This document shows, piece by piece, positions 7,661-15,961 of a DNA stretch of 20,147 bases. Numbering within the stretch: the first letter of the stretch is position 1; each line of letters starts with the position of its first letter. Under the pieces are notes generated by a model. The model did not search any database and had not been told where the DNA came from. It saw only the letters and a program-made list of their open reading frames with translations. The DNA is from CAYOFK01 sp964403185 (lineage in GTDB: Bacteria > Bacteroidota > Bacteroidia > Bacteroidales > VadinHA17), in assembly GCA_964403185.1 (NCBI GenBank), contig CAYOFK010000031.1:1-20147 (forward strand). Reading direction: 5' to 3'. A program made the position numbers and the translations under genes.

Positions 7661-8632
7661 TCAAACATTCATCCTGGAAATTATTTCAAAAGCCAGCTTC
7701 AGAGCTTTGTACCCATCATCAATGGATACCTCGGGGGTGGTGTTATTAACAATGGCATCATGAAAACTGTTCAGCTCCTCAATCATGGCATTTAACTCCG
7801 GGATCTCCGGTTTTTCAAACCGGATGTGTTTTTTTGGTTTTCCTTCACCCATGTCCATGACCAGTGCAAAGGGATCGTCCAAATCGCCGGCAACATCCAG
7901 AATCCTCACCACATCTGATTTTTTTTCAAGAAAATCAATGGTGATATAGGCATTTGGCTGGAAAAGACGGAGTTTGCGCATTTGTTTCAGACTGATGCGG
8001 CTGGAGGTCATGTTCACCACACTTTTATTTGCAAATTCAATCCGGGTGTTGGTAATGTCAGGCGAATCTGATATGATGGGAACTCCGCTTGACCGGATCA
8101 ATACAACCTCTGAGTCAATCAGGGTAAGCACGATATCGATATCATGGATCTGAAGATCCATGACCACAGGAACATCTTTATTTCTGGGGTGAAAAGGTCC
8201 CAGCCTGTGAAGTTCAATAAACTTGGGATCTTTGATCTGATCCCTGATGGCCGTAAAAGCCGGATTGAAACGTTCAATATGCCCGACCTGGATCTTGATA
8301 TTTTTTTCACGGGACAGTTCCTGGAGTTTTTGAGCCTCCTCTAGTGTAGAGGTGACAGGCTTTTCAATGAACACATGCTTGTTCAGTTTTATGGCTTTTT
8401 CAGCCACCTCAAAATGGGATATGGTCGGCACAACAACATCCACAACATCGCAATGCTCAAGCAATTGTTCATAAGAAGAAAACGGTCTTACTCCGAATTC
8501 TTTTTCAACGGCATCTGAGACGGCCTTATCAATATCATAAAATCCGGTCAACTCGAATTTGGTGGTTTTATGACAGCGTACATGGTGTTTGCCGAAATGT
8601 CCGACCCCTACTACACCTACTCGTATACTCAT
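7661..8632 (-). CDS. Gfo/Idh/MocA-family NAD(P)-dependent oxidoreductase
   Basis: This 323-residue protein has a Rossmann domain (about 1-120) with the dinucleotide motif GVGHFG (9-14) and the family EKP motif at 90-92 in HVFIEKPVTS. GHIERFNPA (117-125) follows, then an alpha/beta substrate domain with H163 in LQIHDID in the usual catalytic position. Such enzymes oxidise or reduce sugars, often nucleotide sugars. The GHIERFNPA segment recalls UDP-GlcNAc 3-dehydrogenase-like members, but this is from memory and not decisive. Its ATG overlaps the stop of the upstream outer-membrane-protein gene (ATGA, 8629..8632), so translation is probably coupled. It lies between lpxA and lpxB, suggesting a role in envelope sugar chemistry. 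No aminotransferase partner is visible. Confidence 0.9.
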   Translation of the reverse strand: MSIRVGVVGVGHFGKHHVRCHKTTKFELTGFYDIDKAVSDAVEKEFGVRPFSSYEQLLEHCDVVDVVVPTISHFEVAEKAIKLNKHVFIEKPVTSTLEEAQKLQELSREKNIKIQVGHIERFNPAFTAIRDQIKDPKFIELHRLGPFHPRNKDVPVVMDLQIHDIDIVLTLIDSEVVLIRSSGVPIISDSPDITNTRIEFANKSVVNMTSSRISLKQMRKLRLFQPNAYITIDFLEKKSDVVRILDVAGDLDDPFALVMDMGEGKPKKHIRFEKPEIPELNAMIEELNSFHDAIVNNTTPEVSIDDGYKALKLAFEIISRMNV

Positions 8633-9780
8633 GGATATCGTGTTAATTGTTTTAAGAAAAAATCCCGTCTAAAGTTAATATAAACTGCGTATGAGTAGTC
8701 ATTGCAGCTCGTGTTTTTAGTCCTGCCCGAACCGGTGTAATCGTAATAATTCTCAAGCCGGGCGCCGATATGGATGCCTTCTGCGATTTCATGATGAATA
8801 TCAATCTTCATGATAAACAGCTTGCGTACAGGAAAGATTATTGTTTCATCTTTTCTGGAAACAGATGAAAATACAGGTTCTCCGAGCGGTGCATAAAAGT
8901 TCAGTGCATCCCAGTGTCCAAGGTATGCATCAACCCACCTTGTTCTTATATATAATAAAGGATATCTTGCATGTCCTTTTTCGGGTACCGGCGGTTCATT
9001 TCCTCTAATAAAATTGTAGCCGAGATAATAAAACTCAGCTCCGACTTCATTAATAAAACCTGGAAACCGGTATCTTACAGAAATTCCACCGGCAAGATTT
9101 CCAATCCATTGTTCCGGCAAGTTAATAGTGTCGGTCTGCCCTCCATAGTGGGTTGTAAGGATCTGCACCGGCACAGAGATCTGAAAGGCATTCCCGGGCT
9201 TGGTAAGGCGGATCTCTGAACTCCATCCCAGGTTAAATGATTCATTTTCAGTGTAACTGTCCCGGAAAATATAATTGGTCCAGTCAATATAAAGATCAGA
9301 CTTCAAGATGTTTGAGTTATACAGAACCTGCAAGCCGGTTTCGGGAAAGACTTCCATAAACCGTTCAAATCTGTAAAGAGGTTCAAGGAAACCATGGTTA
9401 TGGCCTCCAAATAAATTTCCCATTACAAATTGAAGTTCCGGTATGGGATTGTATTGAATACGGATGATGGGTTCAACCCTTTCAAACCCATCACTACCAT
9501 AGTATTTCAATAAGTGAATACCTCCTTCAAGACGCATTTTCTCAAACGGATAATACTTTAGTGAGGCGTTCAGAAGCGATCCAAAGGTGGTAAAACCGGC
9601 TTCAATCCCGTTGAAGAATTCATTATTTCTGAAAAGATTCTGGTTTTGCATGCCCAGGAATACCTTATTGGCATCTGTATAATCAATTTCAAAAGGATCG
9701 GTAAATGCGTCCTGGACCAGTTGTCCGCCAGCCAAGAAAGGGAGATACAAAAAGAGATAAAATAAAAGTTGCTTTTTCAA
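8629..9780 (-). CDS. Predicted outer-membrane beta-barrel protein, family not recognised
   Basis: The 383-residue product starts with a Sec signal peptide, MKKQLLFYLFLYLPFLAGGQ (cleavage near 19-20). The rest is rich in aromatic, alternating strand-like segments such as AGGISVRYRFPGF, EVGAEFYYLGYNF and SYAVYINFRRDFF, which suggests a beta-barrel in the outer membrane. I cannot name the family. The start is TTG at 9780; the only nearby ATG on that strand is out of frame, and the KK-plus-hydrophobic start supports this choice. A TAAATTTG element lies about 20 bases upstream. It is the first gene of a two-gene unit with the Gfo/Idh oxidoreductase, overlapping it by four bases. The context suggests a part in surface polysaccharide or lipid chemistry; this is inference. 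Confidence 0.8.
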   Translation of the reverse strand: MKKQLLFYLFLYLPFLAGGQLVQDAFTDPFEIDYTDANKVFLGMQNQNLFRNNEFFNGIEAGFTTFGSLLNASLKYYPFEKMRLEGGIHLLKYYGSDGFERVEPIIRIQYNPIPELQFVMGNLFGGHNHGFLEPLYRFERFMEVFPETGLQVLYNSNILKSDLYIDWTNYIFRDSYTENESFNLGWSSEIRLTKPGNAFQISVPVQILTTHYGGQTDTINLPEQWIGNLAGGISVRYRFPGFINEVGAEFYYLGYNFIRGNEPPVPEKGHARYPLLYIRTRWVDAYLGHWDALNFYAPLGEPVFSSVSRKDETIIFPVRKLFIMKIDIHHEIAEGIHIGARLENYYDYTGSGRTKNTSCNDYSYAVYINFRRDFFLKQLTRYP

Positions 9781-9799
9781 AACCGGTAAACTTGCATCT

Positions 9800-9807
9800 C
9801 AAATTTA
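9800..9807 (-). promoter_or_regulatory. -7 element (TAAATTTG) for the outer-membrane protein/oxidoreductase pair
   Basis: The minus strand reads TAAATTTG, an exact match to TAnnTTTG, 20 bases before the TTG start at 9780. No clear TTTG is seen at the upstream position, so the match rests on the -7 element and its location. Confidence 0.45.
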
Positions 9808-9837
9808 GAGTATTTAATTATATCTAAAAAAATGGAT

Positions 9838-9845
9838 TAATTTTG
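9838..9845 (+). promoter_or_regulatory. -7 element (TAATTTTG) for lpxB
   Basis: TAATTTTG matches TAnnTTTG exactly, 17 bases before the lpxB GTG. Transcription would begin around 9852, giving a very short leader. The element is back to back with the minus-strand one at 9800..9807, so the two divergent units share an AT-rich control region of under 90 bases. Confidence 0.45.
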
Positions 9846-9862
9846 TTTCAAATGGCGGCCCC

Positions 9863-10990
9863 GTGAAATACTATATCATAGCCGGAGAAGCCTCCGGCGA
9901 TCTGCATGGATCAAATTTGATTAAAGCCCTGAAGAAAACAGATCCCGACCCGGGTTTCAGGGTCTGGGGAGGTGATAAAATGGAAGCTGCGGGAGGCATT
10001 CTGGTAAAACATTACAAGCATCATGCCTTCATGGGTCTCATGCCTGTGCTTAGCAATATTGCAACGATCCGAAAAAATTTCCGGTTAGCTGAAAAAGACA
10101 TCCTGGATTACCAACCGGATGCGTTGATCCTTGTTGACTATTCCGGGTTTAACCTTCATGTGGCAAAGCGTGTGCAGTCAAAAGGTTTTAAGATATTTTA
10201 TTATATTTCACCACAGGTATGGGCATGGAGGAAGTCCCGGGTTCATACTATTAAAAAACTCATTGACAGGATGTTTACAATCCTGCCTTTTGAAAAAGAT
10301 TTCTACAAAGGCTATGCTGTGGATGTGGAATATGTCGGGCACCCCCTTCTGGATGCCATTCAGGATTTCACCTCTTCGTTCAATTCGAGCAGGGAAAGGT
10401 TTATTGAAGAAAATGATCTGACAGGAAAGCCCATCATTGCTCTGCTTCCGGGAAGCCGCAAACAGGAGATCAATGCCATGCTTCCCCTGATGCTGGAAGC
10501 CACCGATCACTTTCCCGGCCATGAATTCATTATTGCAGGAACTTCCTCACTCGATCCAAAACTATATGGGAAATTTCTGGGAAAAAGAAAAATCCGGATG
10601 ATGGTTGATAAAACTTATGAGATACTGAGTTTTGCTGTGGCAGCTTTGGTTACCAGTGGCACCGCCACACTTGAAACAGCATTATTCAAAGTCCCTCAGA
10701 CAGTTTGTTACAGAGCTGGTTATCTTTCCTATTTGATTGTAAAAAACATGGTCGATATTAAATACATCTCCAGTGTGAATCTCATCATGGACCAACCGGT
10801 TATTGAGGAACTCATTCAAAACCGGCTGAATATCAGAAATCTCACTTTTTTCCTTGATAAAATCCTGAATGATACGGAGTACATTCAAACCCAGGCCCGG
10901 TTGTATGACTCCCTGGAGAAAAAACTGGGAGGGGCAGGAGCTTCAACACGTGCTGCAGAAGGCATGTACAGATTACTGTCGGGCTCATAA
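9863..10990 (+). CDS. lpxB: Lipid A disaccharide synthase LpxB
   Basis: LpxB (glycosyltransferase family GT19) joins lipid X and UDP-2,3-diacylglucosamine into the beta-1,6 lipid A disaccharide at the inner membrane face. The 375-residue protein has GEASGD (8-13), the SPQVWAWR segment, GHPLLD, PGSR (196-199) and TSGTATLETALF (264-275), all hallmarks of the family. The start is GTG at 9863, giving VKYYIIAGEASGD; an ATG at 9852 is out of frame and opens a four-codon frame whose TGA overlaps this GTG. It is separated from lpxA by the assembly gap and two minus-strand genes, so it is probably expressed from its own promoter. Confidence 0.96.
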   Translation: MKYYIIAGEASGDLHGSNLIKALKKTDPDPGFRVWGGDKMEAAGGILVKHYKHHAFMGLMPVLSNIATIRKNFRLAEKDILDYQPDALILVDYSGFNLHVAKRVQSKGFKIFYYISPQVWAWRKSRVHTIKKLIDRMFTILPFEKDFYKGYAVDVEYVGHPLLDAIQDFTSSFNSSRERFIEENDLTGKPIIALLPGSRKQEINAMLPLMLEATDHFPGHEFIIAGTSSLDPKLYGKFLGKRKIRMMVDKTYEILSFAVAALVTSGTATLETALFKVPQTVCYRAGYLSYLIVKNMVDIKYISSVNLIMDQPVIEELIQNRLNIRNLTFFLDKILNDTEYIQTQARLYDSLEKKLGGAGASTRAAEGMYRLLSGS

Positions 10991-11091
10991 ATAATACCGG
11001 GGGGAAGAGGGATATATCGCAGTAGGCAGACCTCCCCATGGTTCATTAACTAAATCCATTTTCAGCATCCTCGCACCCAGATCATAACAAT

Positions 11092-11102
11092 TCGTCCGAC
11101 GA
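11092..11102. repeat. TCGTCCGACGA palindrome in the lpxB-thiL intergenic region
   Basis: The 160 bases between the convergent lpxB and thiL stops hold no gene and no clear terminator. They contain TCGTCCGACGA, whose reverse complement TCGTCGGACGA occurs at 20011..20021 after queG; both are preceded by ATT or AAT. It may be a fragment of a dispersed intergenic repeat. Confidence 0.4.
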
Positions 11103-11150
11103 TTGAGATTTCCTCTGTTTGGCAATCGAGCGCCCAGGTTGTCTTATGTG

Positions 11151-12188
11151 TTATTGATGTTGCCAACCCAGGGCCACCAGATCAATGGTGGTATGGTCAG
11201 GCATGACCAGCTTATTACCCTTTTCTTTTTCGACTATATGGCCAATAATGCTAATCCCATCCACTTTTTTTATTTTTTCTAATGCTTCAAGCGGAACCGT
11301 AAACAACAATTCATAATCCTCCCCGCCATTTAAAGCAGCCGTAAGCGGATCCATATTCAATTCTTCTGCCATGATCCTGGTTTCCTCAGCAACAGGAATT
11401 TTCTCTGAATAAATATGACAACCGCAATCTGAATCGCGTGTAATATGCAAAAGATCAGAGGAAATTCCATCCGAAACATCAATCATCGCAGAGGGCAGGA
11501 TCCCTTCGGTTTCCAGAATACGGATGATGTCATTTCTGGCTTCAGGTTTTAACTGTCTTCCAACAATATATTCATGACCCTCAAGGGAAGTGGTGGCGCC
11601 TTTTACATTTTCGAATAACTCCCATTCCCGTTCAAGGAGCTGAAGTCCCATAAACGACCCTCCAAAGTCACCTGAAACACAAACCAGATCATTAACCCGG
11701 GCAGTGTTTCTATATACTATTTTGCCTTTTACTGCCTCCCCGATGGCTGTAATGCTAATGGTCAGTCCTGTAAGTGAGGATGAGGTGTCACCACCCACCA
11801 GGTCTGTTGAATAGTTCAAGCAGGCCAATTTTATACCCCTGTATATTTCCTGCAGATCTTCAACTTTGAACTTTGAGGAAGCGCCAATGGATACAACAAT
11901 TTGTCTGGGTGTCCCATTCATTGCATATATGTCGCTGAGGTTTACAATCACGGCTTTATATCCCAGGTGTTTTAATGGGGTGTACACAAGGTTGAAATGG
12001 ATGCCTTCCAGTAAAAGATCTGTACTTACCAGTACTTCCTTTCCTTTATAATCCAGAACAGCGGCATCATCGCCAACCCCCTTTTTTGAACTTTTATTTT
12101 TCAGATGAATGCCGGATGTGAGTTTGTTGATAAGTTCGAATTCCCCCAAAGAAGCCAGGTCGGTTTTTTTTCGTTTTTTCTTGTCCAT
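11151..12188 (-). CDS. thiL: Thiamine-monophosphate kinase ThiL
   Basis: ThiL phosphorylates thiamine monophosphate to the active cofactor thiamine diphosphate, using ATP, in the cytoplasm. The 345-residue protein shows the PurM-like fold motifs in order: GVGDDAAVL (37-45), STDLLLEGIHF, NLSDIYAMNG, LVGGDTS, MIDVSDGISSDL and LNGGEDYELLFTV. The Asp-rich ones bind Mg-ATP. A short lysine-rich N-terminus (MDKKKRKKTD) precedes the fold. No other thiamine gene is in the window, and it is convergent with lpxB and divergent from sufB, so it appears to be a single-gene unit. No clear -7 element was found upstream. Confidence 0.95.
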   Translation of the reverse strand: MDKKKRKKTDLASLGEFELINKLTSGIHLKNKSSKKGVGDDAAVLDYKGKEVLVSTDLLLEGIHFNLVYTPLKHLGYKAVIVNLSDIYAMNGTPRQIVVSIGASSKFKVEDLQEIYRGIKLACLNYSTDLVGGDTSSSLTGLTISITAIGEAVKGKIVYRNTARVNDLVCVSGDFGGSFMGLQLLEREWELFENVKGATTSLEGHEYIVGRQLKPEARNDIIRILETEGILPSAMIDVSDGISSDLLHITRDSDCGCHIYSEKIPVAEETRIMAEELNMDPLTAALNGGEDYELLFTVPLEALEKIKKVDGISIIGHIVEKEKGNKLVMPDHTTIDLVALGWQHQ

Positions 12189-12248
12189 TTTTGAAGAATT
12201 GACGGGTCTGAATGGTCTGATTTTCTAACAGGATTATTAAAAAATGTG

Positions 12249-12256
12249 TATATTTG
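12249..12256 (+). promoter_or_regulatory. -7 element (TATATTTG) for the suf operon
   Basis: TATATTTG matches TAnnTTTG exactly, 67 bases before the sufB ATG, in an AT-rich 134-base region divergent from thiL. The upstream -33 position shows only a T-rich stretch. This is the best candidate promoter for sufBCDSE. No regulator-binding site could be assigned. Confidence 0.5.
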
Positions 12257-12322
12257 TCCTTATTTAGATTAAATATCAATAAGAATGAATTATGAGTTTT
12301 CATTGGTGTTTGAGACAAAAGT

Positions 12323-13771
12323 ATGGAAAAAGATCAAGACAGGATATTAAATGAGGTTACCCGAAGTGAATATAAGTACGGCTTTTACACCGATATAGAG
12401 ACTGAAACCCTTCCCAGGGGGTTGAATGAAGACATTGTAAGGAGGATCTCCCAGAAGAAGAATGAACCTGAATTTCTTCTGGAGTACAGGTTAAAGGCCT
12501 TCCGGCACTGGCAAACCATGAAGCGGCCTGATTGGGCCCATCTGAACATACCTGAGATTGACTATCAGGATATCATTTACTATGCTGCTCCGAAGCCCAA
12601 ACCGGAACTTGAGAGTCTTGATGAGGTAGATCCTGAATTGCGAAAAACATTTGATAAACTGGGAATCCCCCTGGAGGAACAAAAACGTCTTACTGGCGTG
12701 GCGGTGGATGCCGTGATTGACAGTGTTTCAGTTAAGACAACCTTCAGGGAAACATTGGCAGAATCAGGGATCATCTTTTGTTCATTCAGTGATGCTGTGC
12801 AGGATCATCCTGACCTGATCATTAAATATCTTGGATCGGTGGTGCCCTACACGGATAATTATTTTGCCGCTTTGAATTCCGCGGTCTTCAGTGACGGCTC
12901 ATTTTGTTACATTCCAAAGGGAGTTCGTTGTCCAATGGAATTATCTACATATTTCAGGATCAATGCAGCCAATACAGGCCAGTTTGAGCGAACCCTTATC
13001 ATTGCGGAAGAAGGATCCTACGTCAGTTATCTTGAAGGATGTACGGCCCCAATGAGGGATGAGAACCAATTGCATGCGGCCATTGTGGAAATTATTGTCA
13101 TGGATGATGCAGAGGTGAAGTATTCCACGGTTCAGAACTGGTATCCCGGTGATAAAGACGGGAAAGGGGGCATCTTTAATTTTGTCACCAAACGCGGAAT
13201 TTGCAAAGGAAAAAATTCAAAGATTGCCTGGACCCAGGTTGAAACCGGATCTGCAATTACCTGGAAATACCCCAGTTGCATATTGCTTGGTGATAATTCT
13301 TCCGGAGAGTTTTATTCGGTTGCGGTCACCAACAATCATCAACAAGCCGATACCGGTACTAAAATGATACATATTGGCAAAAATACCAGGAGCATCATTG
13401 TGTCAAAGGGAATCTCGGCAGGCAAAAGCAATAACAGCTACAGGGGGTTGGTTAAGGTCCTTAAAAAAGCAGATAATGCCAGAAACTTCTCTCAGTGTGA
13501 TTCTCTGTTGTTGGGCAGCGAGTGCGGTGCACATACATTTCCCTACATTGAGGTGGATCATCCAGGAGCTATTGTTGAGCATGAGGCTACAACATCAAAA
13601 ATTGGTGAGGATCAGATATTTTATTGCAACCAGAGGGGGATTAAAACCGAGGATGCCATTGGTTTGATCGTGAATGGTTATACCAAGGAAGTTCTAAATA
13701 AGTTGCCAATGGAATTTGCTGTTGAAGCACAAAAATTGCTTCAGATCAGTCTTGAGGGCAGTGTGGGATAG
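12323..13771 (+). CDS. sufB: Fe-S cluster assembly scaffold SufB
   Basis: SufB, with SufC and SufD, forms the SufBC2D scaffold on which Fe-S clusters are built. The 482-residue protein matches the normal length. It contains the beta-helix core with EEGSYVSYLEGCTAPM, the highly conserved ARNFSQCDSLLLG segment, and C401 in SECGAHTFPY, equivalent to E. coli C405, the proposed sulfur acceptor. The conserved HEATTSKIGEDQIFY segment and a helical C-terminus follow. It is the first gene of the operon, 32 bases before sufC. ATG 12323 is the clear start. Confidence 0.97.
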   Translation: MEKDQDRILNEVTRSEYKYGFYTDIETETLPRGLNEDIVRRISQKKNEPEFLLEYRLKAFRHWQTMKRPDWAHLNIPEIDYQDIIYYAAPKPKPELESLDEVDPELRKTFDKLGIPLEEQKRLTGVAVDAVIDSVSVKTTFRETLAESGIIFCSFSDAVQDHPDLIIKYLGSVVPYTDNYFAALNSAVFSDGSFCYIPKGVRCPMELSTYFRINAANTGQFERTLIIAEEGSYVSYLEGCTAPMRDENQLHAAIVEIIVMDDAEVKYSTVQNWYPGDKDGKGGIFNFVTKRGICKGKNSKIAWTQVETGSAITWKYPSCILLGDNSSGEFYSVAVTNNHQQADTGTKMIHIGKNTRSIIVSKGISAGKSNNSYRGLVKVLKKADNARNFSQCDSLLLGSECGAHTFPYIEVDHPGAIVEHEATTSKIGEDQIFYCNQRGIKTEDAIGLIVNGYTKEVLNKLPMEFAVEAQKLLQISLEGSVG

Positions 13772-13803
13772 AATACGGTTGCGGGAATATAAAAGAACTG
13801 GAT

Positions 13804-14553
13804 ATGCTCAGTATAAGAAATTTATATGCGGAAATTGACGGCCGGGAAATACTGAAAGGTATCGACCTTGAAGTTGGCAAGGGTGAGATACATGCCATCA
13901 TGGGGCCAAATGGGTCGGGTAAAAGCACACTGGCCTCTGTGTTGGCCGGGCGTGAACTGGTAAAAGTCACCAGGGGAGAAGTATTGTATAAAGGAAAAAA
14001 CTTGTTAGACAGGTCTCCCGAAGACCGCGCCAGGGCAGGCATATTCCTTGGATTTCAATACCCCATTGAAATTCCCGGGGTGAGTATGGTAAACTTTATG
14101 AAAACGGCCCTGAATGAGAAACGCAAATCACAAAACCTGAAACCCTTGTCGGCAGGAAATTTCCTGAAGCTCATGCGTGAGAAAAAAAATCTTGTTGAAA
14201 TTGATTCCGCGCTGACAAACAGATCTGTTAATGAAGGATTTTCAGGTGGAGAGAAGAAAAAAAATGAGATTTTCCAAATGGCCATCCTGGAACCCGAACT
14301 GTCTATACTGGATGAGACCGATTCGGGCCTTGATATTGATGCCCTGAGAATTGTTGCCAATGGCGTAAACCGGTTGAAAACCCGGACCAATGCCACCATT
14401 GTGATTACACATTACCAGAGGCTTCTCGACTACATCATTCCTGACAGGGTTCATGTGCTCTATAATGGCAGGATCGTAAAGTCCAGTGGTAAAGAACTGG
14501 CGTTGGAACTGGAAGAAAAAGGATACGACTGGATCAAAAAGGAAATGACCTGA
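13804..14553 (+). CDS. sufC: Fe-S cluster assembly ATPase SufC
   Basis: SufC is the ABC-type ATPase that drives conformational change in the SufBC2D scaffold; it is cytoplasmic, not a transporter. The 249-residue protein has Walker A GPNGSGKST (34-42, K40), the SufC form of the ABC signature FSGGEKKKNE (146-155), and Walker B LSILDETDSGLD with D170-E171. The ETDSGLD wording separates SufC from transporter ATPases. It lies between sufB (32 bases) and sufD (34 bases). Confidence 0.97.
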   Translation: MLSIRNLYAEIDGREILKGIDLEVGKGEIHAIMGPNGSGKSTLASVLAGRELVKVTRGEVLYKGKNLLDRSPEDRARAGIFLGFQYPIEIPGVSMVNFMKTALNEKRKSQNLKPLSAGNFLKLMREKKNLVEIDSALTNRSVNEGFSGGEKKKNEIFQMAILEPELSILDETDSGLDIDALRIVANGVNRLKTRTNATIVITHYQRLLDYIIPDRVHVLYNGRIVKSSGKELALELEEKGYDWIKKEMT

Positions 14554-14587
14554 TCGGGGACAAAAGGGATTGAACAGTGGCGTTCTT

Positions 14588-15949
14588 ATGGAAAACAAAA
14601 TTAACATAGTAAAAGAGTATACAGGAATTTATGAAAATCTGGCTAAAGCCGGAAACAGGGATGCTCCAATCTTCCTGACAAAACTTCGCAGGGAAGCCAT
14701 GGAGCAATTCATTGATCTGGGATTCCCGGATAAAAAAAATGAGAGATACAAATACACCGATCTGAAAACCCTGTTTCAGAAAGGATTTGAGCCGGTACTA
14801 ACTCCCATAGATACCGGATTTAATGTCGGTCATGTGTTTAAATGCGACGTTCCCACCCTGAATACACATTTGTTCTTCTTAATGAATGGATTTTATTATG
14901 CACAGGCAGGGTCTTTGCAGGGACTCCCGGAAGGGGTCCTCGCCGGAAGCCTGAAGCAAGCCATGAAGGATCATCCGGAACTGATTGAAAAACATTATAA
15001 CAAATATGTTAACCGCGTTAATGAAGGACTTGTGCCATTGAATACAGCCCTTTCCCAGGATGGAATGTTTATTTTTGTGCCAAAAAATACCGTTTGCCAC
15101 AAACCGGTGCAGATAGTGAATCTGGTGTATTCTGAGAAGGAGATTCTGGTGCAACACAGAAATCTCATAATCATTGAGGAAAATTCAAAAATTGATCTGG
15201 TTGTTTGCGATCATGTTGTGTCACCCTATCCTTCCCTGACCAATTCAGTAACCGAGATCTATGCCGGCCCCAACTCTCAGGTTGATTATTCCAGACTTCA
15301 AAACGAACATAACGATTCTGCAGCCGTATCCAATATGTTTATTCACCAGGAGCATGACAGCCGGGTTCAGTCGAATATCATTACACTTCATTGCGGACTG
15401 GTGCGCAATAACCACAGTGTTTGTCTGGGTGGTTCGGGGGCAGAAAATGTTGCCAACGGCTTGTTTCTTGCCGACCGGGATCAGCACATTGATAATTTTA
15501 TTCTAATTGAACACACACATCCTCATTGCCGGAGCAATCAGCTGTACAAGGGAGTTCTTGATGAGTCGGCATCCGGTGCTTTTACCGGAAAGATACATGT
15601 TCATAAGGATGCACAAAAAACCGCGGCGTATCAAAGAAATAACAATATCATCCTGACAGATCAGGCAAAAATGCATACCAAACCTCAACTTGAAATATAT
15701 GCGGATGATGTCAAATGCTCACATGGAGCTACTGTTGGACAGTTGAATGAGGAAGCGTTGTTTTACCTTAGAACCCGGGGAATTCCGGGGAAGGAGGCCA
15801 GACTGATGCTGATGTTTGGATTTGCACACGAGGTCATCCGGAACCTGACAGTTGAGCCTCTTCGCGAGCGCATCGATGAATTAATAAACCGCCGGCTCAG
15901 GGGTGAACTGACCCGGTGTGATAATTGCGAGGTACATTGTAAAATATAA
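14588..15949 (+). CDS. sufD: Fe-S cluster assembly protein SufD
   Basis: SufD is the SufB paralogue that completes the SufBC2D scaffold and helps iron acquisition. The 453-residue protein has a variable helical N-terminus with ERYKYTDLKTLF, the beta-helix core, and the conserved C-terminal run KCSHGATVGQLNEEALFYLR followed by a helical domain. The last residues, RCDNCEVHCKI, hold three cysteines (C444, C447, C451) spaced as CxxCxxxC, absent from E. coli SufD as I recall it. ATG 14588 is chosen over an in-frame TTG at 14570. It is followed by sufS after 12 bases. Confidence 0.95.
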   Translation: MENKINIVKEYTGIYENLAKAGNRDAPIFLTKLRREAMEQFIDLGFPDKKNERYKYTDLKTLFQKGFEPVLTPIDTGFNVGHVFKCDVPTLNTHLFFLMNGFYYAQAGSLQGLPEGVLAGSLKQAMKDHPELIEKHYNKYVNRVNEGLVPLNTALSQDGMFIFVPKNTVCHKPVQIVNLVYSEKEILVQHRNLIIIEENSKIDLVVCDHVVSPYPSLTNSVTEIYAGPNSQVDYSRLQNEHNDSAAVSNMFIHQEHDSRVQSNIITLHCGLVRNNHSVCLGGSGAENVANGLFLADRDQHIDNFILIEHTHPHCRSNQLYKGVLDESASGAFTGKIHVHKDAQKTAAYQRNNNIILTDQAKMHTKPQLEIYADDVKCSHGATVGQLNEEALFYLRTRGIPGKEARLMLMFGFAHEVIRNLTVEPLRERIDELINRRLRGELTRCDNCEVHCKI

Positions 15950-15961
15950 GCTTCAGGCCCC

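Noticed and set aside
7156..7668. Minus-strand frames through the N run
   Set aside because: They exist only because unknown bases contain no stops, and they oppose lpxA.
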